The translations under genes and the position numbers were made by a program. DNA of 64,000 bases from Clostridioides difficile. Its GTDB lineage: Bacteria; Bacillota; Clostridia; Peptostreptococcales; Peptostreptococcaceae. The stretch is from assembly GCA_024919175.1 (NCBI GenBank), contig CP103804.1, forward strand, positions 1,674,001 to 1,738,000. The letters run 5' to 3'. This document shows, piece by piece, positions 40,484-49,854 of this stretch; the stretch's first letter is position 1; each line of letters starts with the position of its first letter. Below the pieces are notes generated by a model. That model had not been told where the DNA came from and made no database searches. It saw only the letters and a list, made by a program, of their open reading frames with translations.

Positions 40484-42142
40484 ATGATGTTAGTAAAAGT
40501 AGAAAATTTAAAAAAATATTATGCTGATAAATTAATTTTGGATATAGATAAACTTGAAATATTAGAGAATGAGAGAATAGGTTTAGTTGGTTCAAATGGC
40601 CAAGGAAAAACAACTTTGTTAAAGGCGATATTAGGTGAAATAGAAATTGATGAAGGCTATATTTATCTTACAGATAGCTATTCATATATAAGTCAGAGTG
40701 AAAATAATGTTGAAAAATGTATTGATAGTAGAGAAAAAAGTATATTAAATGCACCAGATAAATTTGAAGATTATTTATCTGGAGGAGAAAAAGTTAAGCT
40801 AAAGATAGCAGATGCTCTTAACAATAAAAAAAATATAATAATAGCTGATGAACCAACTTCAAATTTAGATAAAAAGAGTATAGATATTTTGGAAGATATG
40901 TTCAAAAGACATAAGGGAGCATTATTATTAATATCTCATGACAGACGTTTTTTGGATGAATTATGCACAACTATATTGGAGTTGCAAGGTGGAAAGTTAA
41001 AAGCTTATAAAGGTAATTACACTGATTATTTAGTACAAAAGGATGAGGAGATAAAAAGAGCTGACTTTGAATATCATGAATATATAAATGAGAAAAAAAG
41101 ATTAAAGAAGGCTCTTTTAGGTAAGAAAGCTTTAAGTGATGGTATAAGAAGAACTCCAAAACGAATGGGGAATTCAGAAGCTAGACTGCATAAAATGGGT
41201 GGTCAAAAAAATAAGAAAAAAGTAGACTCAAGTGTAAAAGCATTAGAAAGTAGAATTGAAAAATTAGAAGTGAAGGAGAAACCTAATGTATCTGCGGATA
41301 TGAATATTAAAATACAGGATGGTATGGAAATAATCAGCAAAAACTTAGTAGAATTAAAGAATTTAACTTTAAAGATAGAAAATAAGCTTTTATTGGATAA
41401 TATTTCTTTCAAGGTAAAAAGAGGTAAGAAAATAGCTTTATTAGGTGATAATGGATGTGGAAAAAGTACTCTGATAAAAGAAATACTTAGTAATAAAAAT
41501 GATTGTATAAAGATAAATAACAAGGTAAAGATAGGTTATTTTGACCAAAATCAAGACTTATTAGATGAGGAAAAGAGTATTTTGTACAATATCGCAGCAA
41601 ATAGTTCATTTGATGAGTCTTTTATAAGAATAAACTTAAATTTATTTGGATTTAAAGGTGATACTGTTTATAAAAAAGTTAAAGTTCTTAGTGGAGGAGA
41701 AAAAGTAAAGATAGCTCTATGTAAAATAATACTAGAAGATAATAATTTTTTAGTTCTTGATGAGCCAACTAATTACTTGGATATAAAATCTATGGAAGCA
41801 TTGGAAAAAGCATTGATAAATACTGATAAAACTATGCTTATAGTATCTCATGATAGAGTATTTATATCTCATATCTGTGACTACATTATAGAAATAAAAG
41901 ATACAAATATAAAGGAGTTTGATTGTAATTATAATGATTATATCATTAATAGAAATAAAAAAACTCCTAGTAGAGAAAGTAAAACAAAACAAGAAAATCT
42001 TTTGGTATTAGAAAATAGACTTACAAATATTATATCTATGCTGTCTATAGAAAAAGATAATGTAAAAAAAGAATGTTATGAATTAGAATATAATGAGTTA
42101 TTAAAACAAATTAGAAGTGTAAAAAATAGCTCTCAAAATTAA
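40484..42142 (+). CDS. ABC-F ribosome-protection ATPase (VmlR/Vga/CplR type)
   Basis: 552 residues from ATG 40484, 9 bases after GGGAGG. Two ABC domains lack membrane segments: Walker A GSNGQGKTT and GDNGCGKST; signatures LSGGEKVKL and LSGGEKVKI; Walker B IIADEPTSNLD and LVLDEPTNYLD. The interdomain linker contains RRTPKRMGNSEARLHKMGG, characteristic of antibiotic-resistance ABC-F proteins. Such factors bind the ribosomal E site and dislodge lincosamides, pleuromutilins and streptogramin A. C. difficile has a chromosomal member called CplR, and this is probably it, though I cannot verify that. Regulation is by the leader attenuator. Confidence 0.9.
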   Translation: MMLVKVENLKKYYADKLILDIDKLEILENERIGLVGSNGQGKTTLLKAILGEIEIDEGYIYLTDSYSYISQSENNVEKCIDSREKSILNAPDKFEDYLSGGEKVKLKIADALNNKKNIIIADEPTSNLDKKSIDILEDMFKRHKGALLLISHDRRFLDELCTTILELQGGKLKAYKGNYTDYLVQKDEEIKRADFEYHEYINEKKRLKKALLGKKALSDGIRRTPKRMGNSEARLHKMGGQKNKKKVDSSVKALESRIEKLEVKEKPNVSADMNIKIQDGMEIISKNLVELKNLTLKIENKLLLDNISFKVKRGKKIALLGDNGCGKSTLIKEILSNKNDCIKINNKVKIGYFDQNQDLLDEEKSILYNIAANSSFDESFIRINLNLFGFKGDTVYKKVKVLSGGEKVKIALCKIILEDNNFLVLDEPTNYLDIKSMEALEKALINTDKTMLIVSHDRVFISHICDYIIEIKDTNIKEFDCNYNDYIINRNKKTPSRESKTKQENLLVLENRLTNIISMLSIEKDNVKKECYELEYNELLKQIRSVKNSSQN

Positions 42143-42231
42143 ACTAATTGTTGTATTCTTATAAAAACAGAAATTAATTAATTTAAATACAAATATTGAT
42201 TATTAAAAAACTAAAAATAAACAAATTTAAA

Positions 42232-42262
42232 AGTGGCATTCTTGTACAATAAGAATGCCACT
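42232..42262. terminator. Terminator between ABC-F gene and rqcH
   Basis: A perfect 12-bp stem (AGTGGCATTCTT at 42232-42243 with 42251-42262) lies between convergent genes; only short T-tracts are present on either strand. Confidence 0.7.
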
Positions 42263-42330
42263 ATCTTTAGTTAATATGATAAATAGATTATTATTTATCA
42301 GTCAGTAATTTTATATTTATGAGATATATT

Positions 42331-44106
42331 TTATTCAGTTTTAATCTTAAGTTTGGCCACCATTTCTTCTTCAGGAGTAACATAAATTGTACTATTAGTT
42401 TCATAGATAACCATACCTGGTTTAGAGCCACTAGGTTTTTTAACATTTTTTTTCTTTGTATAGTCTACAGGTACTTGAGAAGAAAGTTTTGATTTGCTAA
42501 AAAATGCAGCTAACATAGCTCCCTCAAATATAGTATTATCAGTGATTTCTTTACCAGCACATTTTATTATTACATGAGAACCTGGAATATTTTTTGTATG
42601 CATCCATAAGTCATCATTATCAGCAAGTCTTAGTGTAAGATAATCATTTTGTTTGTTATTTTTTCCAACTAAGATTTTAAATCCGTCAGAAGAAATAAAT
42701 TCATGAGGTTTTGTAGAAGGTATAGTATCTTTTTTACTACTTTTCTTTTGTGCTTTGATATATCCAACTTTACCAAGCTCTTCTTTTATATCTTGTAATT
42801 CAGCCAAATTTTCACAGTTTTCAATACTTAAAATTATGTTTTCTAAGTAATCTATTTCTTCTTTATTCAATGAAATTTGGTGAGATATTTCAACCTTAGC
42901 ATGTTTCATTTTAGTATACTTTTTAAAATATTTTTGAGCGTTTTCAGATGGAGTCAAGTTTTTATTTAATTCTATTGTTACATTTTTACAATCTTCATCA
43001 TAAAAATTGGCAACCTCAACACTTTCCATCCCTTTCTCTACCATATATATATAAGATGTAATCAGTTCACCTTTTACTTTATAAATATCCGCATTTTTAG
43101 ACTCTAACAATTCATCTTCTTGCTTTCTAAGTTTGTTATAAAGTCTATCCAGTTTAACAGATATGCTTTTCTTTAAGTCAGATGAACGTTGATTGATTCT
43201 ATCTTTAATATCTTTAGTTCTGTAGAAATCTTCTAGTATACTAGACATACTTTCCTTATTGATATATGATAAATCATTAAACAATGTAAGATTGACACAA
43301 CTGAAATCAACTACTTTATCTAGTTTTTTATCCATAACAATACAAGGTGAAAATTTATTAGAGTTTATATCATTAAATAAACTACAAAATTCTCTGTATA
43401 AAGAATCAAACTGTTGACTAGATATATCTTTGATAATAGTGTTTTGATTTACATCTGCCCTATAACAAATTTCTTTGGCGATAGTAGGACTTATACCTAA
43501 AAATTTAGAATATATGGACTTAAAAATAGGGCCATCAAATTTATTTAGATTGTCAATAAACGAATCTTTAGATATATTATCAAGAGGGTTAAGTTTATCT
43601 TGCTCTGGTGGTAATGAGTAACTATGTCCAGGTAAAACCTGACGAACTCTACTTATACTAAAAGGTACTCTTTTTATAGAATCTATAATTTTATCATCTT
43701 CATTATGAGTTACTATTATATTGCTATGTCTTCCCATAATTTCAATTATAATATTTTTAGTTGTTTTTTCTTTTAATTCATCTAAGGACTCAATACTTAT
43801 TTTTATTATTCTTTCAAAACCAACTTGAGAAATTTCTATAATATTTCCACCTTGTATATATTTTCTAAGCAACATACAAAACATAGGAGCCTTTAGGGGA
43901 TTTTCTTTTTTATAATTGCTTGTTAAATAAACCCTAGGATTTGAAGCACTTGCACTTAAAACCAATCTAAAATTTTCTTTGTTGTTTCTTATATTAAAAA
44001 TTACCTCATCATCTTCAGGTTGATGAATCTTATCTATTTTTCCACCTGTAAGCTTTGATGATAATTCATCTACTATTGAATGTATAACTAATCCATCTAA
44101 TGCCAT
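42331..44106 (-). CDS. rqcH: RqcH / fibronectin-binding-like NFACT protein
   Basis: 591 residues from ATG 44106, with AAGGGGTG 6 bases upstream; GTG 44115 overlaps that site. NFACT-N begins MALDGLVIHSIVDEL, a coiled coil spans about 280-430, and NFACT-R (DGFKILVGKNNKQNDYLTLRLA, then DLWMHTKNIPGSHVII) is C-terminal. RqcH (Rqc2/FbpA) binds obstructed 50S subunits and adds C-terminal alanine tails to stalled chains for degradation. It has also been called a fibronectin-binding protein. It is convergent with the ABC-F gene. Confidence 0.93.
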   Translation of the reverse strand: MALDGLVIHSIVDELSSKLTGGKIDKIHQPEDDEVIFNIRNNKENFRLVLSASASNPRVYLTSNYKKENPLKAPMFCMLLRKYIQGGNIIEISQVGFERIIKISIESLDELKEKTTKNIIIEIMGRHSNIIVTHNEDDKIIDSIKRVPFSISRVRQVLPGHSYSLPPEQDKLNPLDNISKDSFIDNLNKFDGPIFKSIYSKFLGISPTIAKEICYRADVNQNTIIKDISSQQFDSLYREFCSLFNDINSNKFSPCIVMDKKLDKVVDFSCVNLTLFNDLSYINKESMSSILEDFYRTKDIKDRINQRSSDLKKSISVKLDRLYNKLRKQEDELLESKNADIYKVKGELITSYIYMVEKGMESVEVANFYDEDCKNVTIELNKNLTPSENAQKYFKKYTKMKHAKVEISHQISLNKEEIDYLENIILSIENCENLAELQDIKEELGKVGYIKAQKKSSKKDTIPSTKPHEFISSDGFKILVGKNNKQNDYLTLRLADNDDLWMHTKNIPGSHVIIKCAGKEITDNTIFEGAMLAAFFSKSKLSSQVPVDYTKKKNVKKPSGSKPGMVIYETNSTIYVTPEEEMVAKLKIKTE

Positions 44107-44416
44107 ATATAGCACCCCTTTCTTTGACCAAAATAAGTCAGTAAATTAATTATACACATAATATATGCTCTATGACTAGGGGGAATTTAAACAACATGAA
44201 TTAATGTGTAAATTTTATAATTATTTACACTTACAGGAGGTACTAACAAGAGAATAAGTATTATATTTTCAAATTAATAATTTAAATTTGCTTAAATATA
44301 AAACAAATGTAGTATACTTAGTGTGTAAAGAATAACTTATAAAAGTATATAAACTTTACAAAACTAAATAAATATTAAAGCTGTATAGTATATAAATATG
44401 AAAGAAGGTTGAAAAA
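44107..44416. other. Intergenic region upstream of rqcH and threonine aldolase
   Basis: A hairpin GTGTAAA/TTTACAC (44206-44230) is followed by an orphan AGGAGG near 44236 with no start codon behind it. A loose promoter (TTGCTT 44288, TATACT 44313, 19 bases apart) may serve the aldolase. Nothing else is recognised. Confidence 0.4.
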
Positions 44417-45451
44417 ATGAAATTTATTGATTTAAGAAGTGATACTGTTACTATGCCTACTGATGAAATGAGAGAAGCCATGGCAAAAGCTCCTGTTGGA
44501 GATTCAATCTTTAGAGATGACCCTACTGTAAATAAACTTGAAGAATTAGCAGCAGCTAAAGTTGGAAAAGAAGATGCTATTTTCCTTCCAAGTGGAACTT
44601 TTGGAAATCAGCTAGCACTGTTTACTCATTGCCTAAGAGGTCAAGAAATCATTATTGGTAAAGGGTATCATATTGTGACTCATGAAGTTGGAGCACCTGC
44701 TGTAATAGCTGGAGTTCAACTTAGAACTATAGATGAAGATGAAAATGGAGCTCTTAATCCTGAGCTTGTTGAGAAGGCAATTAGGAGAGATGATATACAT
44801 GAACCACAAACAGGTCTTATATGTGTAGAAAATGCATATTCAGGTGGAACTGTTGTGAGTCTTGACAATTTAAAAGAAATTAAAAAAATAGCTGAAAAAC
44901 ACAATTTACCAGTGCATTTAGATGGAGCAAGATTATTTAATGCAGCATTAACTTTAGGTGTAGAAGCTAAAGAGATTGCAAAGTGTTGTGATAGTGTTAT
45001 GTTCTGTGTATCAAAAGGTTTAGCTGCACCAATGGGTTCTATTCTTGCTGGAAGTAAAGAATTTATAGCAAAGGCTAGAAGAAAGCAAAAAGTTATGGGT
45101 GGGGGAATGAGACAAGTTGGTATAGTTGCAGCAGCTGGTATAATTGCTATTGAAAAAATGACACTGAGATTAAATGAAGACCATGAAAATGCAAAATATT
45201 TAGCTTGTGAGTTGGATGAAATTGAAGGCATTGAAGTAAATAACATTAATCCAGACCTGAGTATGGTATTCTTTAAAATGAGTGAAGATGTAATAAAAGA
45301 AGATGTTTTAATAAAAGAGTTTTTTGAAAGAAATATAAAAATCAATAAAATGGAAAATGGGGAGTATAGATTCGTAACTCATGTAGATATTACTAGAGAA
45401 GATTTAGATTATGTTTTAAAAACACTTAAAGAATTAATTGGTGTATGCTAA
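44417..45451 (+). CDS. ltaE: Low-specificity L-threonine aldolase
   Basis: 344 residues after GAAGG. It is PLP-dependent and splits threonine or allo-threonine to glycine and acetaldehyde. Family marks are IDLRSDTVTMPTDEMREAM at the start, GTFGNQLAL, LDGARLFNAA and the PLP-binding Lys in CVSKGLAAPMGS. It stands alone, with terminators downstream. Glycine supply or threonine breakdown is the likely role; the related beta-eliminating lyases are less likely. Confidence 0.92.
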   Translation: MKFIDLRSDTVTMPTDEMREAMAKAPVGDSIFRDDPTVNKLEELAAAKVGKEDAIFLPSGTFGNQLALFTHCLRGQEIIIGKGYHIVTHEVGAPAVIAGVQLRTIDEDENGALNPELVEKAIRRDDIHEPQTGLICVENAYSGGTVVSLDNLKEIKKIAEKHNLPVHLDGARLFNAALTLGVEAKEIAKCCDSVMFCVSKGLAAPMGSILAGSKEFIAKARRKQKVMGGGMRQVGIVAAAGIIAIEKMTLRLNEDHENAKYLACELDEIEGIEVNNINPDLSMVFFKMSEDVIKEDVLIKEFFERNIKINKMENGEYRFVTHVDITREDLDYVLKTLKELIGVC

Positions 45452-45606
45452 TTAGGTATATTCAAAAAAACTAAATAGCATATGTTAAATATTTTATTTT
45501 AAAAATTCATATACAGTTTAAATAAACTATACATAAAATTCATATAGAAATATTATTATATAAACATAGAAAGAACTAGCTTAAAAACATAATATAATTA
45601 CCCTAA

Positions 45607-45663
45607 TTGTAATGGCAACTCTCCCTCACATCCTCAAATTATAGTTGTCATTACAAAACTTTT
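45607..45663. terminator. Stem-loop after threonine aldolase
   Basis: A 14-bp stem (TTGTAATGGCAACT at 45607-45620 with AGTTGTCATTACAA at 45643-45656, one G-U) has a C-rich 22-base loop, then AACTTTT. Confidence 0.6.
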
Positions 45664-45695
45664 CCCATAAATTATAAGTTTATGGGAATTTTTTT
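45662..45695 (+). terminator. Second intrinsic terminator before dapF
   Basis: A 10-bp stem (TTCCCATAAA at 45662-45671 with TTTATGGGAA at 45679-45688) is followed by seven T. It may end the aldolase transcript or attenuate dapF, whose start is 45 bases on. Confidence 0.8.
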
Positions 45696-45739
45696 ATGTT
45701 ATAATAGTTTAAGTGTTAATTTACAAAGGAGCGATACTT

Positions 45740-46570
45740 ATGAAATTTTGGAAACTACATGGAATAGGCAATGATTTTATTGCAATAGATGGAAGATTTG
45801 ACCAAATAGATTCATCAAATTATACTGTTTTAGCAAAAAAAGTATGCCATAGAAGATTTTCTGTAGGAGCGGATGGGTTACTAGTTGTTAAAAATTCAGA
45901 AATTGCAGATGTAGAAATGGTGTATTATAATTCTGATGGTTCAAGAGCGGCTATGTGTGGAAATGGACTTAGATGTTTTTGTAAGTTTGTTTATGATAAT
46001 GGCATAGTTAAAGAAGATGATTTTACAGTAGATACACTAGATGGTATAAAAAATATAAAAATAAACACTATAAATGGAGAAATAAATACTATAAAAGTTA
46101 ATATGGGAAAAGGAAGTTTTTTAGCTAAAGATGTCCCTGTATTGACTGATAAAGAACGTTTTGTACAAGAAAATATAAAAGTTTTAGATAAAGAGTTTAA
46201 ACTTACATCTATGTTGATGGGGGTTCCTCACACTGTAGTTATAGTAGATGAATTGAATGTAGATGAAGTTTGTAAATATGGAAAAGAGATTGAAAATAAT
46301 AAAATATTTCCCAAAAAAACGAATGTAAATTTTGTAAAAGTAGAAGATAAGTATAATATACATGTCTATACTTGGGAAAGAGGTTGTGGATATACTTTAG
46401 GATGTGGAACAGGTATGACTGCATCAGCAATAGTATGTAATCTACTTGATATGGTAGAAAATAGTGTAAATGTGACTTCTCAAGGAGGAACAGTACGTAT
46501 AGATATAGGCGATTTTTCGTATATGACAGGTCCAGCAGTAAAAATATGTGAAGGTGTTTTGGAGGTTTAG
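45740..46570 (+). CDS. dapF: Diaminopimelate epimerase
   Basis: 276 residues from ATG 45740, after AAAGGAG; the in-frame start at 45713 lies upstream of it. It converts LL- to meso-diaminopimelate for lysine and peptidoglycan. The two catalytic Cys lie in AAMCGNGLRC and GCGTGMTAS; the N-terminal KFWKLHGIGNDF is standard. yicC starts 4 bases after it, so it may head the large downstream operon. Confidence 0.96.
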   Translation: MKFWKLHGIGNDFIAIDGRFDQIDSSNYTVLAKKVCHRRFSVGADGLLVVKNSEIADVEMVYYNSDGSRAAMCGNGLRCFCKFVYDNGIVKEDDFTVDTLDGIKNIKINTINGEINTIKVNMGKGSFLAKDVPVLTDKERFVQENIKVLDKEFKLTSMLMGVPHTVVIVDELNVDEVCKYGKEIENNKIFPKKTNVNFVKVEDKYNIHVYTWERGCGYTLGCGTGMTASAIVCNLLDMVENSVNVTSQGGTVRIDIGDFSYMTGPAVKICEGVLEV

Positions 46571-46573
46571 GTA

Positions 46574-47455
46574 ATGGCTATAAGTATGACTGGTTTTGGA
46601 AGAGGAGAATATAAAGATGACAACTATTATTTTTTAGTAGAATGTAAAACAATAAATCATAAGTATTCAGATATAAATATACGTCTTCCAAGAAAAATTT
46701 CATTTTTAGAGGATAAAGTTAGAAATTTAGTAAAAAACTATGTAAAAAGAGGAAGAGTTGATTTATACATAAAATTTGACTTATTAGGCAAAGAAGATGT
46801 AAACTTAAATTTTGATGAAGGATTAGCATCTCAATATATAGATATATTAAAAGAAATAAAAAACAAATTTGATATTATAGATGATATTAGTGTTATGAAT
46901 GTTGCAAGATTTCCTGATATTATAAAAATAGAAGAAAAAGATGAAGATGAAGATTTATTATGGTCGATGTTGAATCAAGCAGTAGAAGATGCAATGATAA
47001 AACTAAGAGAAATGAGAAGTGAAGAAGGTAAAAAACTAGCTGAAGATATTACTATGAGATGTGATTTATTAAAAAATCATATAGAAGAAATTGAAAAACA
47101 TTCAAGTAGCGTTGTAGAAGACTATAGAGAAAAACTAAATTCAAGAATAAGTGAAATGTTAGAAGACCCAAGTATAATAGATGAAAATAGGTTAGCACAA
47201 GAAGTTGCAATATACGCAGATAAAAGCAGTATAACAGAAGAGATAGTTAGATTTAAAAGTCATATTGGTCAGCTTAAAAAAACTATATTTAAAGACGATT
47301 CTATAGGTAGAAAAATTGATTTCTTAATACAAGAGATGAACAGAGAAACTAATACAATAGGCTCAAAATCATCTGATATAAATATAACTAATTTAGTAGT
47401 AGAAGTAAAAAGTGAGTTAGAAAAAATAAGAGAACAAATACAAAATATAGAGTAA
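46574..47455 (+). CDS. yicC: YicC-family endoribonuclease-like protein
   Basis: 293 residues after GGAGG. The N-terminal MAISMTGFGRG and the C-terminal DUF1732 part (KIDFLIQEMNRETNTIGSKS) define the family. E. coli YicC promotes cleavage or decay of small RNA, and the family is now viewed as an RNase; the Bacillus homologue is YloC. The next gene is gmk after 29 bases; remA, found between them in Bacillus, is missing here. Confidence 0.92.
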   Translation: MAISMTGFGRGEYKDDNYYFLVECKTINHKYSDINIRLPRKISFLEDKVRNLVKNYVKRGRVDLYIKFDLLGKEDVNLNFDEGLASQYIDILKEIKNKFDIIDDISVMNVARFPDIIKIEEKDEDEDLLWSMLNQAVEDAMIKLREMRSEEGKKLAEDITMRCDLLKNHIEEIEKHSSSVVEDYREKLNSRISEMLEDPSIIDENRLAQEVAIYADKSSITEEIVRFKSHIGQLKKTIFKDDSIGRKIDFLIQEMNRETNTIGSKSSDINITNLVVEVKSELEKIREQIQNIE

Positions 47456-47484
47456 GAATACAATATTAGAAGGGGAATATTTAA

Positions 47485-48102
47485 ATGTTTACAAAAAAAG
47501 GATTATTGCTAGTTGTATCAGGTCCATCAGGTGCAGGAAAAGGTACTATTTGCAAAGAACTACTTAGAGAGAATGATACAATAAAACTTTCTGTATCAGC
47601 TACTACAAGAAAACCAAGAGCAGGAGAAGTTGATGGAGTAAATTATTTCTTCATAAGTAAAGAAAAATTTGAAGATATGATAGGAAAAGGTGAGTTTTTG
47701 GAGTATGCTCAAATTTATGATAATTTTTATGGAACTCCAAAAGCAGCAATAATGGAATGTTTAGAAAAAGGACAGGATGTGCTACTAGAAATTGAAATGC
47801 AAGGAGCAAAACAAATAAAAGAGGTTTGTCCAGAAGGTGTATTTATATTTGTATTACCTCCATCACTTGAAGAACTAAAAAATAGAATTGTTGGAAGAGG
47901 CACAGAGACAGAAGAAGAAATAGAAAAGAGATTTAGTTGTGCATATGAAGAAATAAAAATGATTAAGGATTATGATTATTTTATATTTAATGAAGACGTG
48001 AAAACATCTGCTAAAGAAATAGAAGGTATAATATCATCTGAAAAGAATAAAGTTAGCAGATATAAAAATATTATAATAGAGAAATTTAAGGAGGAATTAT
48101 AA
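47485..48102 (+). CDS. gmk: Guanylate kinase
   Basis: 205 residues. It phosphorylates GMP to GDP. P-loop GPSGAGKGT is near the start, TTRKPRAGEVDGVNYFF binds GMP and RIVGRGTETEEEIEKR is the lid. Also relevant to (p)ppGpp, which inhibits Gram-positive Gmk. It is translationally packed with rpoZ (2-base gap). Confidence 0.97.
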   Translation: MFTKKGLLLVVSGPSGAGKGTICKELLRENDTIKLSVSATTRKPRAGEVDGVNYFFISKEKFEDMIGKGEFLEYAQIYDNFYGTPKAAIMECLEKGQDVLLEIEMQGAKQIKEVCPEGVFIFVLPPSLEELKNRIVGRGTETEEEIEKRFSCAYEEIKMIKDYDYFIFNEDVKTSAKEIEGIISSEKNKVSRYKNIIIEKFKEEL

Positions 48103-48104
48103 TT

Positions 48105-48371
48105 ATGTTAAAACCATCTATCAATGAGGTACTAGAAAAAATAGACAACAGATATTACTTAGTAGGGACTGTTTCAAAGAGAGCAAGAAAGTTAATTGAT
48201 GGAGACGAACCATATGTTTCAAACAAAGCTAAGGAAAAACCTGTATGTGTAGCTACTAAGGAAGTTGCAAGTGGAAAAATAACATATAGATTATTAACGG
48301 AAGAAGAAATAGAGATAGAAGAAGCTAGACACTACGCTGAGCAACACCAACAAATTTCAGAAGAGGAGTAA
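48105..48371 (+). CDS. rpoZ: RNA polymerase omega subunit
   Basis: 88 residues after AAGGAGG. It begins MLKPSINEVLEKIDNRYYLV, with RARKLIDG in the middle and an acidic tail, as in omega. It assists assembly of RNA polymerase. The gmk-rpoZ-coaBC order is conserved in Firmicutes. Confidence 0.95.
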   Translation: MLKPSINEVLEKIDNRYYLVGTVSKRARKLIDGDEPYVSNKAKEKPVCVATKEVASGKITYRLLTEEEIEIEEARHYAEQHQQISEEE

Positions 48372-48375
48372 GGTC

Positions 48376-49575
48376 ATGCTAAAAAATAAGACTGTTGTAA
48401 TTGGCATAAGCGGCGGAATAGCTGCATACAAGGCTTGTGATGTTGTAAGTAAATTAAAAAAATTAAATGCAAATATCCATGTTATAATGACAAAATCAGC
48501 AACAGAATTTGTTAGACCACTTACACTTCAATCACTAAGTCAAAATTATGTAGTAGAGGATATGTTTGAAGAACCAAAATCTTGGGAAGTTGAACATATA
48601 TCATTAGCAAAAAAAGCAGATTTATTTTTAATAGTACCAGCAAGTGCAAATGTTATAGGAAAAATTGCAAATGGTATAGCTGATGATATGCTAACAACTA
48701 CTGTTATGGCAACAAAAGCACAAGTTTTAATAGCACCAGCTATGAACACTAATATGTATGAAAATCCAATTGTGCAAAGAAATATAAAAACTTTAGAGGA
48801 CTTTGGATATAAATTTATAGAACCAGAAAGTGGAAGACTTGCATGTGGAGATATTGGAGCAGGAAAACTAGCTAATCCAGATGTAATAGTAGAGGCAGTT
48901 TTAGCTAATCTCACAAAAGAACAAGATTTAAAAGGTCAAAGTATAATAGTTACAGCTGGACCAACTGTAGAAAGTATAGACCCAGTAAGATATTTAACTA
49001 ATAGGTCTTCTGGCAAGATGGGATATTCTATAGCTAAAGAGGCTATATCTAGAGGTGCTGATGTGACATTAATATCTGGCCCTACAAATCTCTCTATCCC
49101 ACAAAACCTTAAAAAATTTGTACAAATAGAATCAGCACAAGATTTGTATGAGGCAGTAGTATCAAATTTAAATGAAAATAAAATAGTAATTCAAAGTGCA
49201 GCAGTTGCAGATTATAAGCCAAAAACTTATTCTGACAAAAAGATTAAAAAGAATAATGATGATTTATCAATAGAATTAAGTAGGAATTATGACATTGCTT
49301 ATGAAATAGGAAAAATAAAGGAAGATAGAATATTAGTTGGATTTGCTGCTGAAACTAACGACCTAATAGAACATGCCAAAGGAAAAATTGAAAAGAAAAA
49401 TTTAGATTTTATTGTGGCAAATGATTTAACTAAAGAGGGAGCTGGTTTTAGAACTGATACTAATATTGTAAAAATAATAGATACAGAAGGAAATATTACT
49501 GAGTACCCTAAAATGAAAAAGGAAGAAGTAGCTAATGTTATCTTAAATAAGATTAAAGTGTTACTTGAGAAATAA
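48376..49575 (+). CDS. coaBC: Bifunctional phosphopantothenoylcysteine decarboxylase/synthase
   Basis: 399 residues. The N-terminal CoaC flavoprotein half (GISGGIAAYKACDVV, APAMNTNMYENP, ACGDIGAGKLANP) decarboxylates 4'-phosphopantothenoylcysteine. The C-terminal CoaB half (ITAGPTVESIDPVRYLTNRSSGKMG-type start, VGFAAETNDL, FIVANDL) joins cysteine to phosphopantothenate. Both are steps to coenzyme A. It ends at a complex terminator. Confidence 0.96.
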   Translation: MLKNKTVVIGISGGIAAYKACDVVSKLKKLNANIHVIMTKSATEFVRPLTLQSLSQNYVVEDMFEEPKSWEVEHISLAKKADLFLIVPASANVIGKIANGIADDMLTTTVMATKAQVLIAPAMNTNMYENPIVQRNIKTLEDFGYKFIEPESGRLACGDIGAGKLANPDVIVEAVLANLTKEQDLKGQSIIVTAGPTVESIDPVRYLTNRSSGKMGYSIAKEAISRGADVTLISGPTNLSIPQNLKKFVQIESAQDLYEAVVSNLNENKIVIQSAAVADYKPKTYSDKKIKKNNDDLSIELSRNYDIAYEIGKIKEDRILVGFAAETNDLIEHAKGKIEKKNLDFIVANDLTKEGAGFRTDTNIVKIIDTEGNITEYPKMKKEEVANVILNKIKVLLEK

Positions 49576-49622
49576 GAACTTTTTTAAATATGATATTTGT
49601 GTATTTTATCACAGCTAAAGTG

Positions 49623-49697
49623 GCTGAAAGCTGCAATTTACTTTTAGCGAGTAAAAACTCGCAAATGTCAGTTAAATTGTGGTTTTCAGCTTTTATT
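49623..49697 (+). terminator. Nested hairpin terminator between coaBC and priA
   Basis: An outer stem (GCTGAAAGCTGCAATTTA at 49623-49640 with sequence 49673-49690 ending TTTTCAGC) encloses a perfect inner hairpin GCGAGT-AAAA-ACTCGC (49647-49662). TTTTATTTT follows. A plain terminator does not need two levels. Confidence 0.75.
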
Positions 49698-49854
49698 TTG
49701 CCATAAAGTATAAAATATAATTAATAGTTAATTATTAAGATATATCTAATATTAGTAATAACTTGAAACTTTTTAGATATGCTGAGATTTTTTGATATAT
49801 TATAAAATGTGTTAAAATATGAGCAGTAGATTAATTTTAAGTAGGGGTTTTACA

